Shown in pieces: positions 62,870 to 64,000 of a stretch of DNA of 64,000 nucleotides. The translations under genes and the position numbers were made by a program. Below the pieces are notes generated by a model. It had not been told where the DNA came from. It saw only the letters and a list, made by a program, of their open reading frames with translations, and made no database searches. Source of the DNA: Scybalousia_A sp052170555 (lineage in GTDB: Bacteria; Bacteroidota; Bacteroidia; Bacteroidales; P3); the NCBI GenBank assembly GCA_052170555.1, contig JBQNAI010000002.1, positions 124,001-188,000 on the forward strand, read 5' to 3'. Within the stretch, counting starts at the first letter, position 1; each line of letters starts with the position of its first letter.

Positions 62870-63766
62870 ATGAAACAATTAGATTTTAAAAACACAAAAA
62901 AAAAATATTGGATGGAATATAATGACGGTGATATTATATTAATAGACGACATAACTACGCTCAAAAAAGAAAATTTTAAACAAAGTTTCGTTAATATGGT
63001 CGCTATGATCTTTTGTTTGGACGGCAAAAGTTCAATAAATATGAATGGCAAAACTTGGAATGTAGAAAAAAATGATGTTTTAATACTAGCACCGGGAACA
63101 TTTGTAGATGATTATATTTTTAGTGAGGATTTCAATGCAAAAATCATAGGTTTCTCTGTAGTAACAATAGATTCGGCAATATATTTAAGTAAAAATGTTT
63201 GGCAAAGTCTATATTACGTATTACAAAATCCAGTAATACACTTAGAAGATACAGATATGAAAACAATTTATCACTACTATTCTATTGCAGAAGCCAAAAT
63301 GGATTGTACAACAAACATCTATCACAAAGAAATTATGCATTCCTTACTATTATGTCTTATCTACGAATTTTTAATTATAACAAACAGGTATAATAATACT
63401 GAAATTTTCTTTGAGAATGCGGAATTAAAACAAGGGGATCTGCTACTTAAACGTTTTGTTGAATTATTAGTCAAAGAAAAAGGAATGATACGTTCTGTCA
63501 GTGATGCAGCTTATAAACTAAATGTGTCAAGTAAATACCTATCTGCCACAATTAAAAGTACAAGTGGTAAGAATGCTTTGGAATTTATTCACCATTATAC
63601 AGTGCAAGAGGTTATCCGCAGATTGAAATACACGGATAAAAGTATACAAGAAATAAGCAATGATATGAATTTTCCAAGTATCTCTTTCTTTGGTAAATTC
63701 TTTAAAAATCAAATGGGTATTTCACCAAAGCAATATCGTAAAAACGGAGGAGAAATCTCACACTAA
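62870..63766 (+). CDS. AraC-family transcriptional regulator
   Basis: A protein of 298 residues from MKQLDFKNTKKKYWMEYNDG. The N-terminal part (about 1-150) is a cupin-like sensor region (VAMIFCLDGKSSINMNGKTW, then NDVLILAPGTFVDDY). The C-terminal about 100 residues hold two helix-turn-helix units: SVSDAAYKLNVSSKYLSATIK and IQEISNDMNFPSISFFGKFFKNQMGISPKQYRK (quoted in part), the AraC/XylS signature. It is divergent from the ABC importer operon and may regulate it; this is inference from position. Confidence 0.93.
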   Translation: MKQLDFKNTKKKYWMEYNDGDIILIDDITTLKKENFKQSFVNMVAMIFCLDGKSSINMNGKTWNVEKNDVLILAPGTFVDDYIFSEDFNAKIIGFSVVTIDSAIYLSKNVWQSLYYVLQNPVIHLEDTDMKTIYHYYSIAEAKMDCTTNIYHKEIMHSLLLCLIYEFLIITNRYNNTEIFFENAELKQGDLLLKRFVELLVKEKGMIRSVSDAAYKLNVSSKYLSATIKSTSGKNALEFIHHYTVQEVIRRLKYTDKSIQEISNDMNFPSISFFGKFFKNQMGISPKQYRKNGGEISH

Positions 63767-64000
63767 TTTTTTTATATCCATTAAAAAAGAATTTCTCCAC
63801 AAAGACAATCTACAGATTAACTCTTTCCATTTTAGAAGAAGTCATTTCCAATGTACACGTGCTCTTACCAACTCACAATCTTTACTCCGCAAATTGTAGC
63901 GATTACGATATAATAGGACTCTAGAAGAAACATTTCAATAGCAATCCTAATTCAATATATTATTTAGGGAAAGTTAACAAATACCAACATGAAGTGGTAA
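63767..64000. other. Window end, no gene seen
   Basis: No supported frame is seen in these 234 bp. Confidence 0.4.

Noticed and set aside
1..64000. CRISPR arrays and rRNA or tRNA genes
   Set aside because: No regularly spaced direct repeats and no conserved rRNA or tRNA sequence were recognised by eye; a tRNAscan or Infernal run would be needed to be certain.

Overview
The window is a 64-kb piece of an AT-rich chromosome from a member of the Bacteroidota, most likely order Bacteroidales. Support comes from TAnnTTTG-type -7 promoter elements in front of many genes and from family content: DUF4270 and DUF4296 lipoproteins, YwqK/MORN proteins, OmpP1/FadL and porin-like barrels, an archaeal-type ProRS, lysyl-tRNA synthetase with a C-terminal extension, and adk-obgE linkage. 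Coding density is high, but several genes are clearly decaying and gene neighbourhoods are pruned. This would suit a host-associated lineage undergoing genome reduction; that is inference, and the species cannot be fixed from this sequence.

Layout. 1-2.5 kb: 3' end of an MCE/MlaD lipid-transport protein, then remnants of a sugar-phosphate/heptose-type locus (SIS isomerase-like scrap; cytidylyltransferase/GHMP-kinase fusion pseudogene). 2.5-6.3 kb: intact GDP-fucose genes gmd-fcl, then proS. 6.5-9.3 kb: an odd aromatic-rich lipoprotein and an OmpP1-like barrel. 9.5-13.4 kb: atpE-F-H-A-G, without atpB, atpD or atpC. 13.7-19.8 kb: UbiA-like prenyltransferase-maf-dprA, a MORN protein, a DUF4270 lipoprotein and a short glycogen-synthase-like protein. 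20.2-26.4 kb: adk, obgE, a PAP2 phosphatase, a GH16-like lipoprotein and a GH29 alpha-L-fucosidase. 26.5-35.5 kb: membrane protein, recA, TerC, LutA-like Fe-S protein, YhcC-type radical SAM protein, barrel, ssb, hslR and a serine hydrolase. 36-40.3 kb: der, an oligosaccharide flippase and an outer-membrane protein with a decayed ECF sigma gene upstream. 41.9-48.5 kb: serS, NlpC/P60, ferritin, EnvC and DsbD. 48.6-51.4 kb: a foreign island with a truncated tyrosine recombinase fused to a truncated OLD-family nuclease gene, long inverted promoter copies and a MITE-like element. 51.8-59.4 kb: comM/yifB, DUF4296, nucleoside phosphorylase, polyprenyl synthase, lysS and an S41 protease. 59.5-63.8 kb: a BtuFDC-type ABC importer and a divergent AraC-family regulator.

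Working together: gmd-fcl make GDP-L-fucose for surface glycans, and a flippase and secreted fucosidase also touch glycans. recA, ssb, dprA and comM form a recombination/uptake-processing set. EnvC, NlpC/P60 and PAP2 serve the envelope. A family of short palindromic repeats built from shared modules lies mostly at gene 3' ends, and is the most distinctive non-coding feature. No rRNA, tRNA or CRISPR was recognised by eye. I did not find a convincing new multigene system. The strongest leads are the modular repeats, the inverted promoter arms around the MITE, and the three decayed loci.
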